DNA from: an uncultured Halomicronema sp.
Lineage (GTDB): Bacteria > Cyanobacteriota > Cyanobacteriia > Phormidesmidales > Phormidesmidaceae
NCBI GenBank assembly: GCA_937899725.1
Contig: CALCCA010000122.1
Span: 1 to 64,000, forward strand
DNA length: 64,000 nucleotides
Direction of reading: 5' to 3'
Part shown: positions 33,377 through 44,400 of the stretch, piece by piece
Position numbering within the stretch: position 1 is the stretch's first letter
Layout: the number at the start of each line of letters is the position of its first letter
Made by a program: the position numbers and the translations under genes
Notes under the pieces: generated by a model
The model's database searches: none
The model's input: the letters and a program-made list of their open reading frames with translations, nothing else
Told to the model about the DNA's origin: nothing

Positions 33377-34876
33377 TTAGACTAGCGCAGGTTCTTCAGG
33401 TAGCGCCGTAGCATTGGCTTCGCGGAACATATGATTGGCCCATTCGGACACGTCATACTGCTGAATTACCTGGTGCAGCTTTTGCATCCGCGCTTTTTGC
33501 TCTGCCGGGCTCATGGCCAGTGCCTGGTCAATACACTCATCCATATGCTTGTCAGAGTAGGGATTAGTCAAAACAGCATCTGGCAGTTCTATCGCTGAGC
33601 CAGTGAACTCCGACAAGATCAACACGCCATCGCGGCCTTGGTGGGCTGCAATATATTCCTTAGCGACCAGATTGAGGCCGTCCCGCAACGGGGGAATCCA
33701 GGCAATATCGGCGGTGCCATAGAACGCCATCAGTTCGTGATAGGGCACTGGTTCTGTAAACAGCAAAATCGGCGTCCAGTTGAGCCGAGAGAAGCGGCCA
33801 TTGATTTTGCCGACCAGTTGCTCAATCTGACTTTGGGCGATTTTGTACACCCGCATGCCCGCTGCCGCTTTGACAGCGGTCATGACAAGATTGACCTTGC
33901 CCTGCAGTTCGGGCTGTCGTTCTAACAGGCGCTCATAGCACAACAGCATTTCCCGCGCGCCTTTGACATAGTCCACCCGGCCCGCTGAGACGATGAGCTT
34001 GTTGTCGCCAATGTCATCGCGAATCTTGCGCACGCTGGCCTGCACTTCTGGCGAATTGACGACATCGGCAATGTATTGCGGATTGGTGCCCACGGGAAAG
34101 GCATCCAGATGAATCGTGCGCCCCTGATACTCCATTTTGGTGGTCATTTCGGGTTCTGCCAGGGCTAAGCCAAAGGGCGTAAAAGCCTCACGGACGGGGC
34201 CTTTTTCGACAATTTTGACTTCGCGTAGGCTGCGGGCCACCGAAACAAAATTCTCCACATAGCGAGGAATATGAAAACCACAGAGATCGCAGCACAGCAG
34301 GCTATCGACGATCGCCTTACGCCAGTGCAAAATATTGAACACGTCGGCAGCCGGAAACGGCGTGTGGTGAAAGAAGGCAATTTTGACATTGGGCATTTTT
34401 TGCCGAATGTAGTAGGGCGTTAACCACAGGTTGTAGTCGTGAATCCAGATCAGGGCATCGTCGGCCGCATCTTCACAAGCGGCGTCGGCAAACAGTTGAT
34501 TAATTGCCTGAAAGTTGTCCCAATCAGAACTTTCGTAGGTGAAATGCTCCGGAAAGGAATGCAAAATCGGCCAAAAGGCTTCTTTCGCGGTGATGTAGTA
34601 AAACTCCTTAACCTGCTGAGCACTGAGGGGAATGCGCCGGACCTGACAACTCTCATTGCCGCCTTCCATCACGACCCGCTCTTCAAAATTGGCCTGTTTT
34701 TTGGCTGATATCTGTTTCCAGGCGATCCAAGTGCTGCTCTCCGCATTGGCAAAAAAGGTTTTGAGCGTGGGCACGATGCCGTTAGGGCTCTTTTTGTCGC
34801 GGTAGACTGTCTTGCCGTCTACCACAACCTCATCGTAAGGTTCACGGTGATAGAGAATGACCAGGGAAGATTTCAT
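33377..34876 (-). CDS. ggpS: Glucosylglycerol-phosphate synthase
   Basis: Makes glucosylglycerol-phosphate from ADP-glucose and glycerol-3-phosphate, the key step of compatible-solute synthesis in moderately salt-tolerant cyanobacteria. The 499-residue GT20 protein starts MKSSLVILYHREPYDEV, which I recognise as the GgpS N terminus, distinct from trehalose-phosphate synthases. The donor site GRVDYVKGAREMLLCYERLL and the LRDGLNLVAKEYIA segment are GT20 signatures. A ggpP phosphatase is not in the window. It is the first gene of a probable ggpS-glpD-gpsA unit and divergent from gghA. Confidence 0.95.
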   Translation of the reverse strand: MKSSLVILYHREPYDEVVVDGKTVYRDKKSPNGIVPTLKTFFANAESSTWIAWKQISAKKQANFEERVVMEGGNESCQVRRIPLSAQQVKEFYYITAKEAFWPILHSFPEHFTYESSDWDNFQAINQLFADAACEDAADDALIWIHDYNLWLTPYYIRQKMPNVKIAFFHHTPFPAADVFNILHWRKAIVDSLLCCDLCGFHIPRYVENFVSVARSLREVKIVEKGPVREAFTPFGLALAEPEMTTKMEYQGRTIHLDAFPVGTNPQYIADVVNSPEVQASVRKIRDDIGDNKLIVSAGRVDYVKGAREMLLCYERLLERQPELQGKVNLVMTAVKAAAGMRVYKIAQSQIEQLVGKINGRFSRLNWTPILLFTEPVPYHELMAFYGTADIAWIPPLRDGLNLVAKEYIAAHQGRDGVLILSEFTGSAIELPDAVLTNPYSDKHMDECIDQALAMSPAEQKARMQKLHQVIQQYDVSEWANHMFREANATALPEEPALV

Positions 34877-35684
34877 ATTCAGTTCTCCTGACTACTTACG
34901 GCGATAGCAACAATAACGATGAATTAAGTATGGCAAGTTTGAGTCAGCGCCATCACCATCCAAAGGATTACTAACGTCTGTCATACTGCCACGATTTGCG
35001 GGGCAGGCGGCGGTGTTTGCCTCTCCTACGAGTGCCGTCTGTCGGTTGCCTATGGCGTTTTGCTGGCGGCTCGTCAGGGCTCAGGAGCACCGCCCCGTCA
35101 GCGAGTAATGGCCGCTGGGCAGGACTCGCTCTCTGCTTAGTGATCTCGGTGCCTAGACGTTGAGTAAATGATGAAGCACTTGACTGGGGGCGATCGCAGC
35201 TCCTTAGATCAGGCCGGTTTTGGGGTGAGGGCGATCGCGATGAAGCTGCAGAAACGGGTCTGAGTGGTGGCACTGCAAAGCCGGTTTCTACGCCCTTGCC
35301 GGCTTTACCCACTGGAGCACGACAGTTGAGAAAAAGGGCACCGGCCAATTTGTCACGACAGAATACGATTGTTGAAGTAGCCTTAATACAGTGAATTCTC
35401 CCTCGATCGACGGCATTAAAAAGCGGGCATCAATGACTTAGGCATTTAGTCAATAAACTCAATCCTTCATAAAATTCTTATTCAGCACCGTCCCATCTAC
35501 GCTCACCGATCTCCGATGTCTGACAAACTATAAATAGACCAGCCGCCTTAAGCTTCATGGCCTGGACGATCGCTTCGCGGCAGCGCTGGTGCTAGCGCGA
35601 TTGGAGCCTCTAGGAGTCCTGGCTTAGCTCGTCTGCCTAGCTTTCTCTCAATACCGCTTCGTCTACCTAAGAGTATCGATTACT
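34877..35684. other. Divergent ggpS/gghA intergenic region
   Basis: About 808 bp that carries the promoters for salt-responsive ggpS and for gghA. An open frame at 34971-35348 (minus) is Pro/Arg/Ser-rich and not protein-like. The ~350-680 portion is A+T-richer and probably holds the promoters. In Synechocystis a short GgpR protein lies upstream of ggpS, but I cannot identify a counterpart here. Confidence 0.5.
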
Positions 35685-38219
35685 GTGCAAGTTAAAAGCG
35701 TTCGCACTGCGGCTAACCTCCGCCTCGTTGACGATGAAACCCAGACATTATTGAATTGGGCCGCTTCGGTCATGGCGTCTGAAGATACCTATTTTGGCCG
35801 CGGTCAGCGCTTAGCCAAACGACTGGGTAGCCACTATCGCCGCGATGGCCTGACGGAATTTGGGTTTTGGACGCCGGAACTGATCGGGGATGTCATTCAG
35901 TCAGAGCGATCGCTTGAGCTGGAGATTTTTACCCCGCTGACGCCCATTCATTTTCAAGAACCGCGTCAGACCGTCGAGTTTCAACATGACTTAGTGCCCG
36001 TCGCGCAGCAGGGCGAATTCCTCTGGGCCGTAGTTTCAGGGGTCAAAGCGGGTAACCGCACCACCGCGGGCTCTTTTTACTGGTTGCGCTATGTGGATGC
36101 TGAGCAGCGAGTGCATATTATCCGCGATCCGCTGGCCTATTCCACGCCCTACGGGGTGTTTGCCCCCGCTGAAGTCTACGACATGCGGCGGCTGCAGCGG
36201 CGGCGTACTGACCTGAGCTACTTTCGCCGTACGGCAGCCCCGAAAGGGATACCCGATGCGGACGTACCTCGCGTGCCAACGCCGACGAATATTCTGCAAA
36301 TTCACGTCAAAACGGCTTCCCCAGAGGGCACGCTGGCAGGCCTGACCAGCATCATTCAGCGGGTGTCTGACAAAATCGCTGCGGGTGAAGCGCTGCTGCC
36401 AGCCGAGGAAATCTATACCGGGTACGATGCTGTACAGCTTTTGCCCGTAGAGCCGACGATTGAATATCGCCGCGAAGACACCAACGGTGAGCACGAATTT
36501 TTTGCTCTGGGGGCGTTGCAAAATTTCTCGGCGGATGAGGATGATACCGACATCGTCCCCGTCACCCTCCGTAAGCCCGATACACAAAATTGGGGCTACG
36601 ACGTCCCGATTGTGGCCTCGTCATCGACGAATCCAGCCGTGTTAAGCAGCCTGCGGCCCGATGAAGTGGTCGATTTTGTCGCGGCTTTGCATAACTTCGC
36701 GGGGGGCGCCATCGGCCTTATTTACGACTTGGTTTATGGCCACTCTGATAACCAAGGCATTGAATTGTTGACACAACAGTTCTTTAAAGGCCCCAACATG
36801 TACGGCCAGGATTTGAATCATCAGTTACCTCAGGTGCGGGCCATTTTGTTAGAAATGCAGCGCCGCAAAATCAACACGGGGGCTGATGGTGTGCGGGTCG
36901 ATGGCGGTCAGGACTTTCGGTTTTTTAATCCGCTCTCAGGCCGGGTGGAACAAGACGATGCCTATCTGTTGGCGATGAGCGATGTGGTGCAAACCATTCA
37001 CGGGTATCGTCGCCTGATGTTCACCATCTTTGAAGACGGACGCCCCTGGCCAGAGGACGGTTGGGAAGAAAAGTCTACCTATCGCGAACTGGTGGAGATG
37101 AAGCCGGGGTCATTTCAATGGGGGCCGTTGATCTTTGCGCACAATACGCCGACGCTTAAGGGCTTCTGGGATCGCAAGTGGCGACGGGTCGGTGAGGTGA
37201 TTTTTCAAGGCGATCATTGGATCACTGGTTGTGGCAATCACGATACCGTTCGGCGCGGTAATCAGGTCGCGCCCGAGGCCGCAATTAACTGGAATCTCGG
37301 TAAAACGCTGCCCCAAGTTTTGCACCGAGCCTACAACAATCCAGCCACTTTGCTATGGGTACATGGCTTCTCGCCAGGCTTGCCGATGGACTTTTTGAAC
37401 GCCACCGTTGAGACGCCCTGGGGCTTTTTTCGTAATACGGATGATCGCTACGGCGTGAAGGTGGTTTCCGAAGAAGTGGGCTTTCTCGATTGGGAAATTG
37501 AGCCCGAAATGTATGCCGATAGCGATGCCTTTGTGCGGCTAAAGGCGCTGGGGTTTGCCGAGTATGAGCAGCTCCGCGATTTTGCCTATGCCCTCAGAGA
37601 TGCCATGATCGAAACCGACTACGATCTGCAGGCCGTCGCCCAAATCTGCCAGCAGTGCTTGGGCCACAATGGGGAGCATGAAGCTTGCGAAATCCCGGCT
37701 CTAGAAGAACTCAATGAAGAGCCCCACTTACCCCGGTTTTTGGCCACTCTGGATGTGCCGAAGCTGAAGGCGTTTGCGATGGCCTTTATGGAAGATAGCC
37801 ATGATATGTGTAATGTCGGTCGATATTTCGCCGGGCTTGATGGGGCAATGACCCATTTTAGCCTGACGCTGCGCCAGTTTCGGTTGACCCATCCTTGGCT
37901 GCGGGAAAACCTGACGGGCCGCGATCGCTTCAACCGCATTAGCGATGACTATCGCACGATCTTTTATGGCTATCGCAGCGAACCCCATGCCGAAACCAGC
38001 CCAGCGAAGGAAGTGGTGATCTTGACCCACATGGGAGGCGACCCGATGGTAGTCAACCCCGGTGATTGGCTGCAGCTAGACATGGCCGAGTGGAAAGTTG
38101 CTTTGGCCACACCGGGCATTGACCTCAAAGATGGGGTGAAAGATTGGCGTTCGTTTGAACTGCGAGATGGTGAGGGCGTGCTGTTAATTCCCCTAGAGCA
38201 GAGCACGACGGAGACCTGA
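35685..38219 (+). CDS. gghA: Glucosylglycerol hydrolase
   Basis: An 844-residue GH13-like protein of the type that hydrolyses glucosylglycerol to glucose and glycerol (Slr1670-type). IGLIYDLVYGHSDNQGIELL, GVRVDGGQDFRFFNP and ITGCGNHDTVRRGNQVA correspond to the conserved (beta/alpha)8 regions, with an Asp-Asp-Glu-like set around D893-type motifs in the family; the exact catalytic numbering was not verified. There is no signal peptide, so it is cytoplasmic. The start is GTG at 35685. It is divergent from ggpS, which supports the pathway assignment. Confidence 0.88.
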   Translation: MQVKSVRTAANLRLVDDETQTLLNWAASVMASEDTYFGRGQRLAKRLGSHYRRDGLTEFGFWTPELIGDVIQSERSLELEIFTPLTPIHFQEPRQTVEFQHDLVPVAQQGEFLWAVVSGVKAGNRTTAGSFYWLRYVDAEQRVHIIRDPLAYSTPYGVFAPAEVYDMRRLQRRRTDLSYFRRTAAPKGIPDADVPRVPTPTNILQIHVKTASPEGTLAGLTSIIQRVSDKIAAGEALLPAEEIYTGYDAVQLLPVEPTIEYRREDTNGEHEFFALGALQNFSADEDDTDIVPVTLRKPDTQNWGYDVPIVASSSTNPAVLSSLRPDEVVDFVAALHNFAGGAIGLIYDLVYGHSDNQGIELLTQQFFKGPNMYGQDLNHQLPQVRAILLEMQRRKINTGADGVRVDGGQDFRFFNPLSGRVEQDDAYLLAMSDVVQTIHGYRRLMFTIFEDGRPWPEDGWEEKSTYRELVEMKPGSFQWGPLIFAHNTPTLKGFWDRKWRRVGEVIFQGDHWITGCGNHDTVRRGNQVAPEAAINWNLGKTLPQVLHRAYNNPATLLWVHGFSPGLPMDFLNATVETPWGFFRNTDDRYGVKVVSEEVGFLDWEIEPEMYADSDAFVRLKALGFAEYEQLRDFAYALRDAMIETDYDLQAVAQICQQCLGHNGEHEACEIPALEELNEEPHLPRFLATLDVPKLKAFAMAFMEDSHDMCNVGRYFAGLDGAMTHFSLTLRQFRLTHPWLRENLTGRDRFNRISDDYRTIFYGYRSEPHAETSPAKEVVILTHMGGDPMVVNPGDWLQLDMAEWKVALATPGIDLKDGVKDWRSFELRDGEGVLLIPLEQSTTET

Positions 38220-38366
38220 TAAGGGGGGCTGAGCTTCCCCAGATCTGGGCGAGCCCCGCGAGCCTGATGACCAATGGCCCATCAATTTTCGCGAACTCCC
38301 TGGCGGCTGGCAAAGATAAAGCTGACGAGCTAACTGCTGTCGCTTTGGCGGCTGAGCGAGATGGCG

Positions 38367-39704
38367 CTAACGTCCCCCGCTGCCCCCGTTGTCATCGCTA
38401 GGGGAACGGTTGAGGCGAGTTGATCGCACCTGAACGGAGTCTCCGTGAGAGGGCAGTCCCTCCGCTTCGGTGAGTCGGGCGATCGCCGACGAAACTTGAT
38501 CCAACGCACTCGGAGAGTATTGAATCAGACTGGAATGTTTCATAAACGTTTCGGCACTGAGAGGCGACGCATAGCGAGCTGCCCCGGAGGTCGGTAGTGT
38601 GTGATTGGGGCCAGCCAGATAATCCCCCACGGCTTCTGGGGTGGCATGACCTAAAAAGATCGCTCCGGCATGGCGAATGTGCTCCAGCCAGCGCCATGGG
38701 TCTGCCACTTCTAACTCGAGGTGTTCGGGAGCAAAGTCATTAGAGAGGGCGATCGCGGTTTCCAAACTGTCCACCACGATCGCGGCCCCGTAGTTGGCGA
38801 TCGCTTTCTCCGTTAATGTTTGGCGCGGATGCCCGGCTAGCTGATGCGCGACCTCAGCGACAACGCTTGCAGCGAGAGCGGCGTCGGGCGTGATTAAAAT
38901 GGCGGCGGCCATGGGGTCGTGTTCGGCTTGGGCCAGCAGGTCAGTAGCGACATAAACGGGGTCAGCCGTGTGGTCAGCAATGATCAACACTTCCGAAGGG
39001 CCCGCTAGGGAGTCAATACCTACCGTGCCAAACACCTGCTTTTTGGCCAGGGTGACGTAAATGTTGCCTGGGCCCGTGATCACATTGACGGCAGGAATCG
39101 TCTCAGTACCGTAGGCGAGGGCGGCGATCGCCTGCGCTCCGCCCACGCGATAAATTTCTGTCACGCCCGCTTCCTGAGCAGCGACTAGCACGGCAGGGTT
39201 AAGGGCCCCCTGATCGCCGGGGGGCGTCACCATGACAATGCGCTCGACGCCTGCCACTTGAGCCGGAACGGCATTCATTAAAACCGTGCTGGGGTAAGCG
39301 GCTCGTCCACCCGGGACATAGATGCCGGCCCGATCAACGGCAGAATATCGCTTACCCAAGACCACATCGCCCTTAAATTCCACCCAGCTACTCGGCACCC
39401 GCTGGCGATGGAAGGCTTCAATATTTTGATGCGCGAGACGAATCGCATCAATCAGCTCTTTGGAGACCTGTTGATAGGCCGCATCAATCTCGGCCCCGCG
39501 CACCCGTAATCCCGCTGCGGTTAGCACCTGCTGATCAAAGTCGGCAGTGTACTGCAGCAACGCCTCGTCGCCCTGGCGCTGCACCGCTTGCAGAATCTCT
39601 CTAACGGTTGCTTCTTTGTGAAAAACCTGACTGTCATGGGTGCGGTCACAGATTCGCTGCAACTCTACCTGTGCATCAGCTAACTGGTTGATAATGCGCA
39701 GCAT
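38367..39704 (-). CDS. hisD: Histidinol dehydrogenase
   Basis: Oxidises histidinol to histidine in two NAD-dependent steps. The 445-residue protein has the zinc-site signatures: VNVITGPGNIYVTLAKKQVF, the LAGPSEVLIIADHTADP segment, QAEHDPMAAAILIT and NHTLPTSGAARYASPLS. ATG at 39704 begins MLRIINQ, as in homologues; TTG at 39713 is unlikely. It is convergent with gghA and stands alone. Confidence 0.96.
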   Translation of the reverse strand: MLRIINQLADAQVELQRICDRTHDSQVFHKEATVREILQAVQRQGDEALLQYTADFDQQVLTAAGLRVRGAEIDAAYQQVSKELIDAIRLAHQNIEAFHRQRVPSSWVEFKGDVVLGKRYSAVDRAGIYVPGGRAAYPSTVLMNAVPAQVAGVERIVMVTPPGDQGALNPAVLVAAQEAGVTEIYRVGGAQAIAALAYGTETIPAVNVITGPGNIYVTLAKKQVFGTVGIDSLAGPSEVLIIADHTADPVYVATDLLAQAEHDPMAAAILITPDAALAASVVAEVAHQLAGHPRQTLTEKAIANYGAAIVVDSLETAIALSNDFAPEHLELEVADPWRWLEHIRHAGAIFLGHATPEAVGDYLAGPNHTLPTSGAARYASPLSAETFMKHSSLIQYSPSALDQVSSAIARLTEAEGLPSHGDSVQVRSTRLNRSPSDDNGGSGGR

Positions 39705-39911
39705 TTCGCACAAACCTGACTTAATAAGCGATAGAACCTAAGCCACCGAAGGACAGCCCTCCCGTAGCCTGAGCTTGTTTAGTAGGAAACCCCTACTGAC
39801 TTATAGCTTAGCGCGGTTTCATTTGCCCATCCGTAGTTGGCTGAACCGTTCCCCGGATTTGGTGTTATGATGCTTAATCTGTCGATTATTCTATGTGAGT
39901 TTGGGCGAGCT

Positions 39912-40217
39912 GTGGCAAATATTAAGTCTGCAATTAAACGCATTCAAGTATCAGAGCGTAACCGGGTACGCAATAAGTCTTATCGGTCAGCCGTCAAGAC
40001 GCTGACTAAGCGGTACCTCGACGCTTTAGATGCCTACGCGGCTGACCCCAGTCCCACCGCGGCTGAAACCGTGCAAGCAGAGCTGTCGGCTGTCTTTAGC
40101 AAAGTTGACAAAGCGGTTAAGCGGGGTGTTTATCACGGCAATGCCGGGGCGCGCCGGAAATCTCGACTCGCTAAAGCCTGGAAAGCAGTCGAAGCTCAGA
40201 AAGCAACAGCATCCTAA
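39912..40217 (+). CDS. rpsT: 30S ribosomal protein S20
   Basis: A 101-residue basic protein that binds 16S rRNA. The N-terminal (M)[20 protein letters not shown] and the C-terminal [18 protein letters not shown] are S20 signatures. The start is GTG at 39912, giving the correct N terminus; ATG codons upstream (39837, 39867) would add a non-conserved leader. tatD follows by 22 nt. Confidence 0.96.
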   Translation: MANIKSAIKRIQVSERNRVRNKSYRSAVKTLTKRYLDALDAYAADPSPTAAETVQAELSAVFSKVDKAVKRGVYHGNAGARRKSRLAKAWKAVEAQKATAS

Positions 40218-40239
40218 CGACGAGGTCGGACGCTGCCTC

Positions 40240-41061
40240 ATGCAGTTGATTGACACCCACGTTCACATTAATTTTGAAACCTTTCAGCCTGATTTAGACG
40301 CCGTTGCCACCGCTTGGCGGGCAGCGGGCGTGACTCACTTAGTACACTCTTGTGTGGAGCCGAGTGAGTTTGCCGCGATGCAGGCGATCGCTGATCGCTA
40401 TCCAGAGGTTTCACTGGCTGTGGGGCTGCATCCCCTAGATATGGATAAGTGGACGTCTGCCACTGCCCAGACTATCGAATCATCGGCTCGCGCCGATTCG
40501 CGCGTGGTCGCCATTGGTGAGACGGGCCTTGATTTTTATAAGGCGGACGATCAAAGCCTGCAAGCCGAGGCCTTTTGGCAGCAGTTGATGATTGCTCATC
40601 GATTGCATCTACCGGTGATTATCCATTGTCGAGATGCGGCAGCGGCAGCGGCTCAGCAGATCAAGGCTTTTCAATCGGAGGTGGGTGCCGTTACTGGGGT
40701 AATGCATTGTTGGGCCGGTACCCCGGAGGAAACGCAGTGGTTTTTGGCATTGGGGTTCTACGTCAGCTTTAGTGGCATTGTCACCTTTAAGAATGCCCAC
40801 CAAGTCAAAGCCTCAGCCCAGCTTGTGCCCAGCGATCGCCTCTTGGTAGAAACTGATTGCCCATTTCTGACGCCGGTGCCTCGCCGCAAAGAACGGCGTA
40901 ATCAACCCGCCAACGTACTGCATGTTGCCAGCTACCTGGCTGAACTGCGACAGGAGCCCTTAGCGACTTTGGCTGCTCAGACAACCGCCAACGCGATCCG
41001 CCTATTTCGGCTACCACTCGACCGCCCGACCCACTCGACTGTGAGTGAATCTACTGGGTAA
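40240..41061 (+). CDS. tatD: TatD family metal-dependent hydrolase/DNase
   Basis: A 273-residue TIM-barrel metalloenzyme (amidohydrolase fold) with predicted 3'-5' nuclease activity. The metal motif is IDTHVHINF at residues 4-12, and further ligands lie in [26 protein letters not shown] and [14 protein letters not shown] chose the ATG at 40240; a longer frame begins inside rpsT. The rpsT-tatD-rpoB-rpoC1-rpoC2 order is conserved in cyanobacteria. Confidence 0.93.
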   Translation: MQLIDTHVHINFETFQPDLDAVATAWRAAGVTHLVHSCVEPSEFAAMQAIADRYPEVSLAVGLHPLDMDKWTSATAQTIESSARADSRVVAIGETGLDFYKADDQSLQAEAFWQQLMIAHRLHLPVIIHCRDAAAAAAQQIKAFQSEVGAVTGVMHCWAGTPEETQWFLALGFYVSFSGIVTFKNAHQVKASAQLVPSDRLLVETDCPFLTPVPRRKERRNQPANVLHVASYLAELRQEPLATLAAQTTANAIRLFRLPLDRPTHSTVSESTG

Positions 41062-41119
41062 TCGACTGCTAGAACGGGATTTTGATAGAGCTTTAACATA
41101 TTTTTTCGAGAAATAGGTG

Positions 41120-41125
41120 TTGACA
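41120..41125 (+). promoter_or_regulatory. TTGACA hexamer, possible -35 element before rpoB
   Basis: A consensus -35 hexamer sits in A+T-rich sequence 60 bp after the tatD stop. I find no good TATAAT-like hexamer 16-18 bp downstream, so the assignment is tentative. Confidence 0.3.
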
Positions 41126-41366
41126 AATGTCTTAAGGTACGTTCTTTTTGCTAAGCTGGTCTGAAGTGTGAAATATTACCGGTGGAATCTGAGGTAATGT
41201 ATTGTTTCTGTCTGAAAAAGGAAGTTGAGTTTGATCCCGAACTCGATCCCTAGCCATGTATCGCTAAAACCAATTTTTCAGTCCGTTATCGTGAGTCCAC
41301 CACGGCAATCTAGAAGGGGTCATAGATTTAGTGTTCAGAGATTTATTGAGGACAACCGCATGGGTT

Positions 41367-41400
41367 AACAATTCTGCTAAAGCGCTTTAGCAGAGTTGTT
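41367..41400 (+). terminator. 17-bp hairpin with T-run, attenuator-like, upstream of rpoB
   Basis: AACAATTCTGCTAAAGC (41367-41383) and GCTTTAGCAGAGTTGTT (41384-41400) pair over 17 bp with only one G-T wobble, and a T-rich stretch follows. This looks like an intrinsic terminator. It lies 97 bp before the rpoB start and 306 bp after tatD, so it is either the tatD terminator or an rpoBC attenuator. Confidence 0.75.
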
Positions 41401-41496
41401 TTTGCCGTTGCCTGGTGCCTACTTGAGGGCAGCGGTTATTCGTTTTGATGAGCTTTTTCTGTAGAGACTGTAGGGTTTGTCCGCCTGAGGAGACGC

Positions 41497-44400
41497 ATGA
41501 CCGACCAAATCGCCACGATGTCCAACTTTACGCTGCCTGATCTTGTTGAGATTCAGCGTTCTAGCTTTCGCTGGTTTTTGCGAGAAGGACTGATTGAGGA
41601 GTTGGATAGCTTCTCACCCATCACTGACTATACCGGCAAGCTAGAGCTGCACTTTATCGGGAAGGACTACAAACTCAAGAGCCCTAAGTACATGGTAGAC
41701 GAAGCCAAGCGGCGGGATGCTACCTATGGCGTACAAATGTACGTTCCCACTCGGTTGATTAATAAAGAGACGGGTGAGATCAAAGAGCAAGAGGTCTTCA
41801 TTGGCGATTTGCCGCTCATGACCGATCGCGGCACGTTTATTATCAATGGGGCCGAGCGGGTCATTGTTAACCAGATTGTGCGCAGCCCAGGCGTTTATTA
41901 CAAAGCCGACACCGATAAAAATGGTCGCCGCACCTACAACGCTAATTTGATCCCGAACCGGGGGGCTTGGCTCAAATTTGAGACTGACAAAAATGATCTG
42001 GTTTGGGTGCGGATTGACAAGACTCGTAAAATCTCGGCGCAAGTCTTACTGAAGGCATTGGGGCTAACCGATGCTGAGATCTTTGACTCACTGCGTCACC
42101 CAGAGTATTTCCAAAAAACGATCGATAAAGAAGGGCAGTTTAGCGAAGACGAAGCGCTACTCGAACTGTATCGTAAGCTGCGTCCCGGTGAGCCGCCCAC
42201 GGTTTCGGGCGGACAGCAGCTCTTAGAATCGCGCTTCTTTGATGCGAAGCGCTACGACCTGGGTAAGGTGGGGCGCTACAAGCTGAACCGTAAGCTGCGC
42301 CTGAGCATTCCAGACACCACGCGGGTGTTGACGCCGGTTGATATCTTGTCAGCGATCGACTACCTGATCAACCTCGAGTTTGACACAGGCATGGTCGACG
42401 ATATCGATCATCTCGGCAACCGCCGCGTGCGGTCGGTCGGCGAGCTGCTGCAAAATCAGGTGCGCGTGGGTCTCAATCGACTAGAGCGGATTATTCGAGA
42501 GCGGATGACCGTTTCTGATGCTGACTCGCTGACCCCGGCTTCCCTGGTGAACCCGAAACCCTTAGTGGCAGCAATCAAAGAGTTTTTTGGCTCTAGCCAG
42601 CTATCGCAGTTTATGGATCAGACCAATCCCCTCGCGGAGTTGACCCATAAACGTCGACTCAGCGCCTTAGGACCGGGCGGCTTGACCCGTGAGCGGGCCG
42701 GTTTTGCGGTGCGTGATATTCACCCCTCTCACTACGGTCGGATTTGCCCGATCGAAACGCCAGAAGGCCCGAATGCGGGGCTGATTGGTTCTCTGGCCAC
42801 CCATGGTCGGGTTAACGATTTTGGCTTCATTGAGACGCCCTTTTTCCGCGTTGAGCAAGGCCGGGTGCGGCGCGATTTGCCGCCCTCCTATATGACTGCG
42901 GATGAGGAAGATGATCTGCGGGTGGCGGCAGGTGACTTGCCGACCGATGCGGATGGCTACATCTTGGGTGATGCCGTCCCGGTGCGCTATCGGCAGGATT
43001 TCGCCGTATCGCCGCCGGAAGAGGTTGACTATGTGGCGGTGTCGCCGGTTCAAATTATTTCGGTAGCGACCTCGCTGATTCCCTTTTTGGAGCATGATGA
43101 CGCCAACCGGGCGCTGATGGGTTCCAACATGCAGCGCCAAGCGGTGCCTCTATTACGGCCAGAACGACCGCTGGTCGGTACCGGGCTAGAAGCTCAGGCA
43201 GCGCGTGACTCAGGCATGGTCATCGTCAGCCGCACAGCGGGTGAAGTGGTCTATGTTGATGCTGACTTGGTGCAGGTGCGAGATGAGCAGGGGCAGATCT
43301 ATGACTATCCACTGCAAAAGTATCAGCGCTCTAACCAAGATACCTGTCTGAATCAGCGACCTCTGGTGTTTCAAGGGGCGCAGGTGCAGGCGGGGCAGGT
43401 CTTGGCCGATGGCTCAGCGGCGGAAGGGGGCGAAATTGCCCTCGGTCAGAACGTCATCATCTCTTACATGCCCTGGGAAGGCTACAACTACGAAGACGCC
43501 ATTCTCATTAGTGAGCGGCTGGTATTCGAGGATGTATACACCTCAATTCACGTCGAGAAATTTGAGATTGAGGCGCGCCAGACGAAGCTAGGGCCAGAAG
43601 AGATTACCCGTGAGATTCCTAACGTCGGTGAGGACGCGCTGCGGCAGTTGGATGAGGGCGGGATCATTCGGATCGGGGCCTGGGTCGAGTCTGGTGACAT
43701 TTTGGTGGGTAAGGTGACCCCCAAAGGGGAATCGGATCAGCCGCCGGAAGAAAAGCTCTTACGGGCGATTTTTGGCGAAAAGGCCAGAGATGTGCGCGAC
43801 AACTCGCTGCGGGTGCCTAACGGCGAAAAGGGCCGGGTCGTTGATGTGCGCGTCTTTACTCGCGAGCAGGGCGACGAGCTACCGCCGGGGGCCAACATGG
43901 TCGTGCGGGTTTACGTGGCGCAAAAGCGCAAAATCCAGGTTGGTGACAAGATGGCGGGTCGCCACGGCAATAAGGGCATCATTTCCCGAATTCTACCGTT
44001 GGAAGATATGCCGTACTTGCCTGACGGCACCCCGATTGATATCGTCCTCAATCCGTTGGGCGTGCCCTCTCGGATGAACGTCGGTCAGGTGTTTGAATGT
44101 CTGTTGGGTTGGGCCGCCGAAAATCTAGACGTGCGCTTTAAGATCACGCCGTTCGACGAGATGTACGACAAGGAAGCGTCGCGTAATACGACCCACGGGC
44201 AACTACAGCAGGCGCGTGATCAGTCGGGTCAAGACTGGGTCTATAACCCCGACGATCCGGGCAAAATCCAGCTTTACGATGGTCGCACAGGCGAACCGTT
44301 TGATCGCCCCGTCACGGTCGGGGTGGCCTACATGTTGAAGCTGGTGCACTTGGTCGATGACAAGATTCACGCGCGCTCGACGGGACCCTACTCGTTGGTG

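Larger units (their letters stand above)
41062..41496. other. Leader region of the rpoBC operon
   Basis: About 435 bp between tatD and rpoB. A TTGACA hexamer lies at 41120-41125 without a clear -10 partner at 16-18 bp. A strong hairpin lies at 41367-41400. The rest holds no coding frame. A long leader suggests transcript-level control of RNA polymerase synthesis. Confidence 0.5.

Noticed and set aside
34971-35348. 125-codon Pro/Arg/Ser-rich frame upstream of ggpS
   Set aside because: It sits where GgpR is found in Synechocystis, but the composition is typical of a random frame in G+C-rich DNA, and no similarity to that protein can be claimed.
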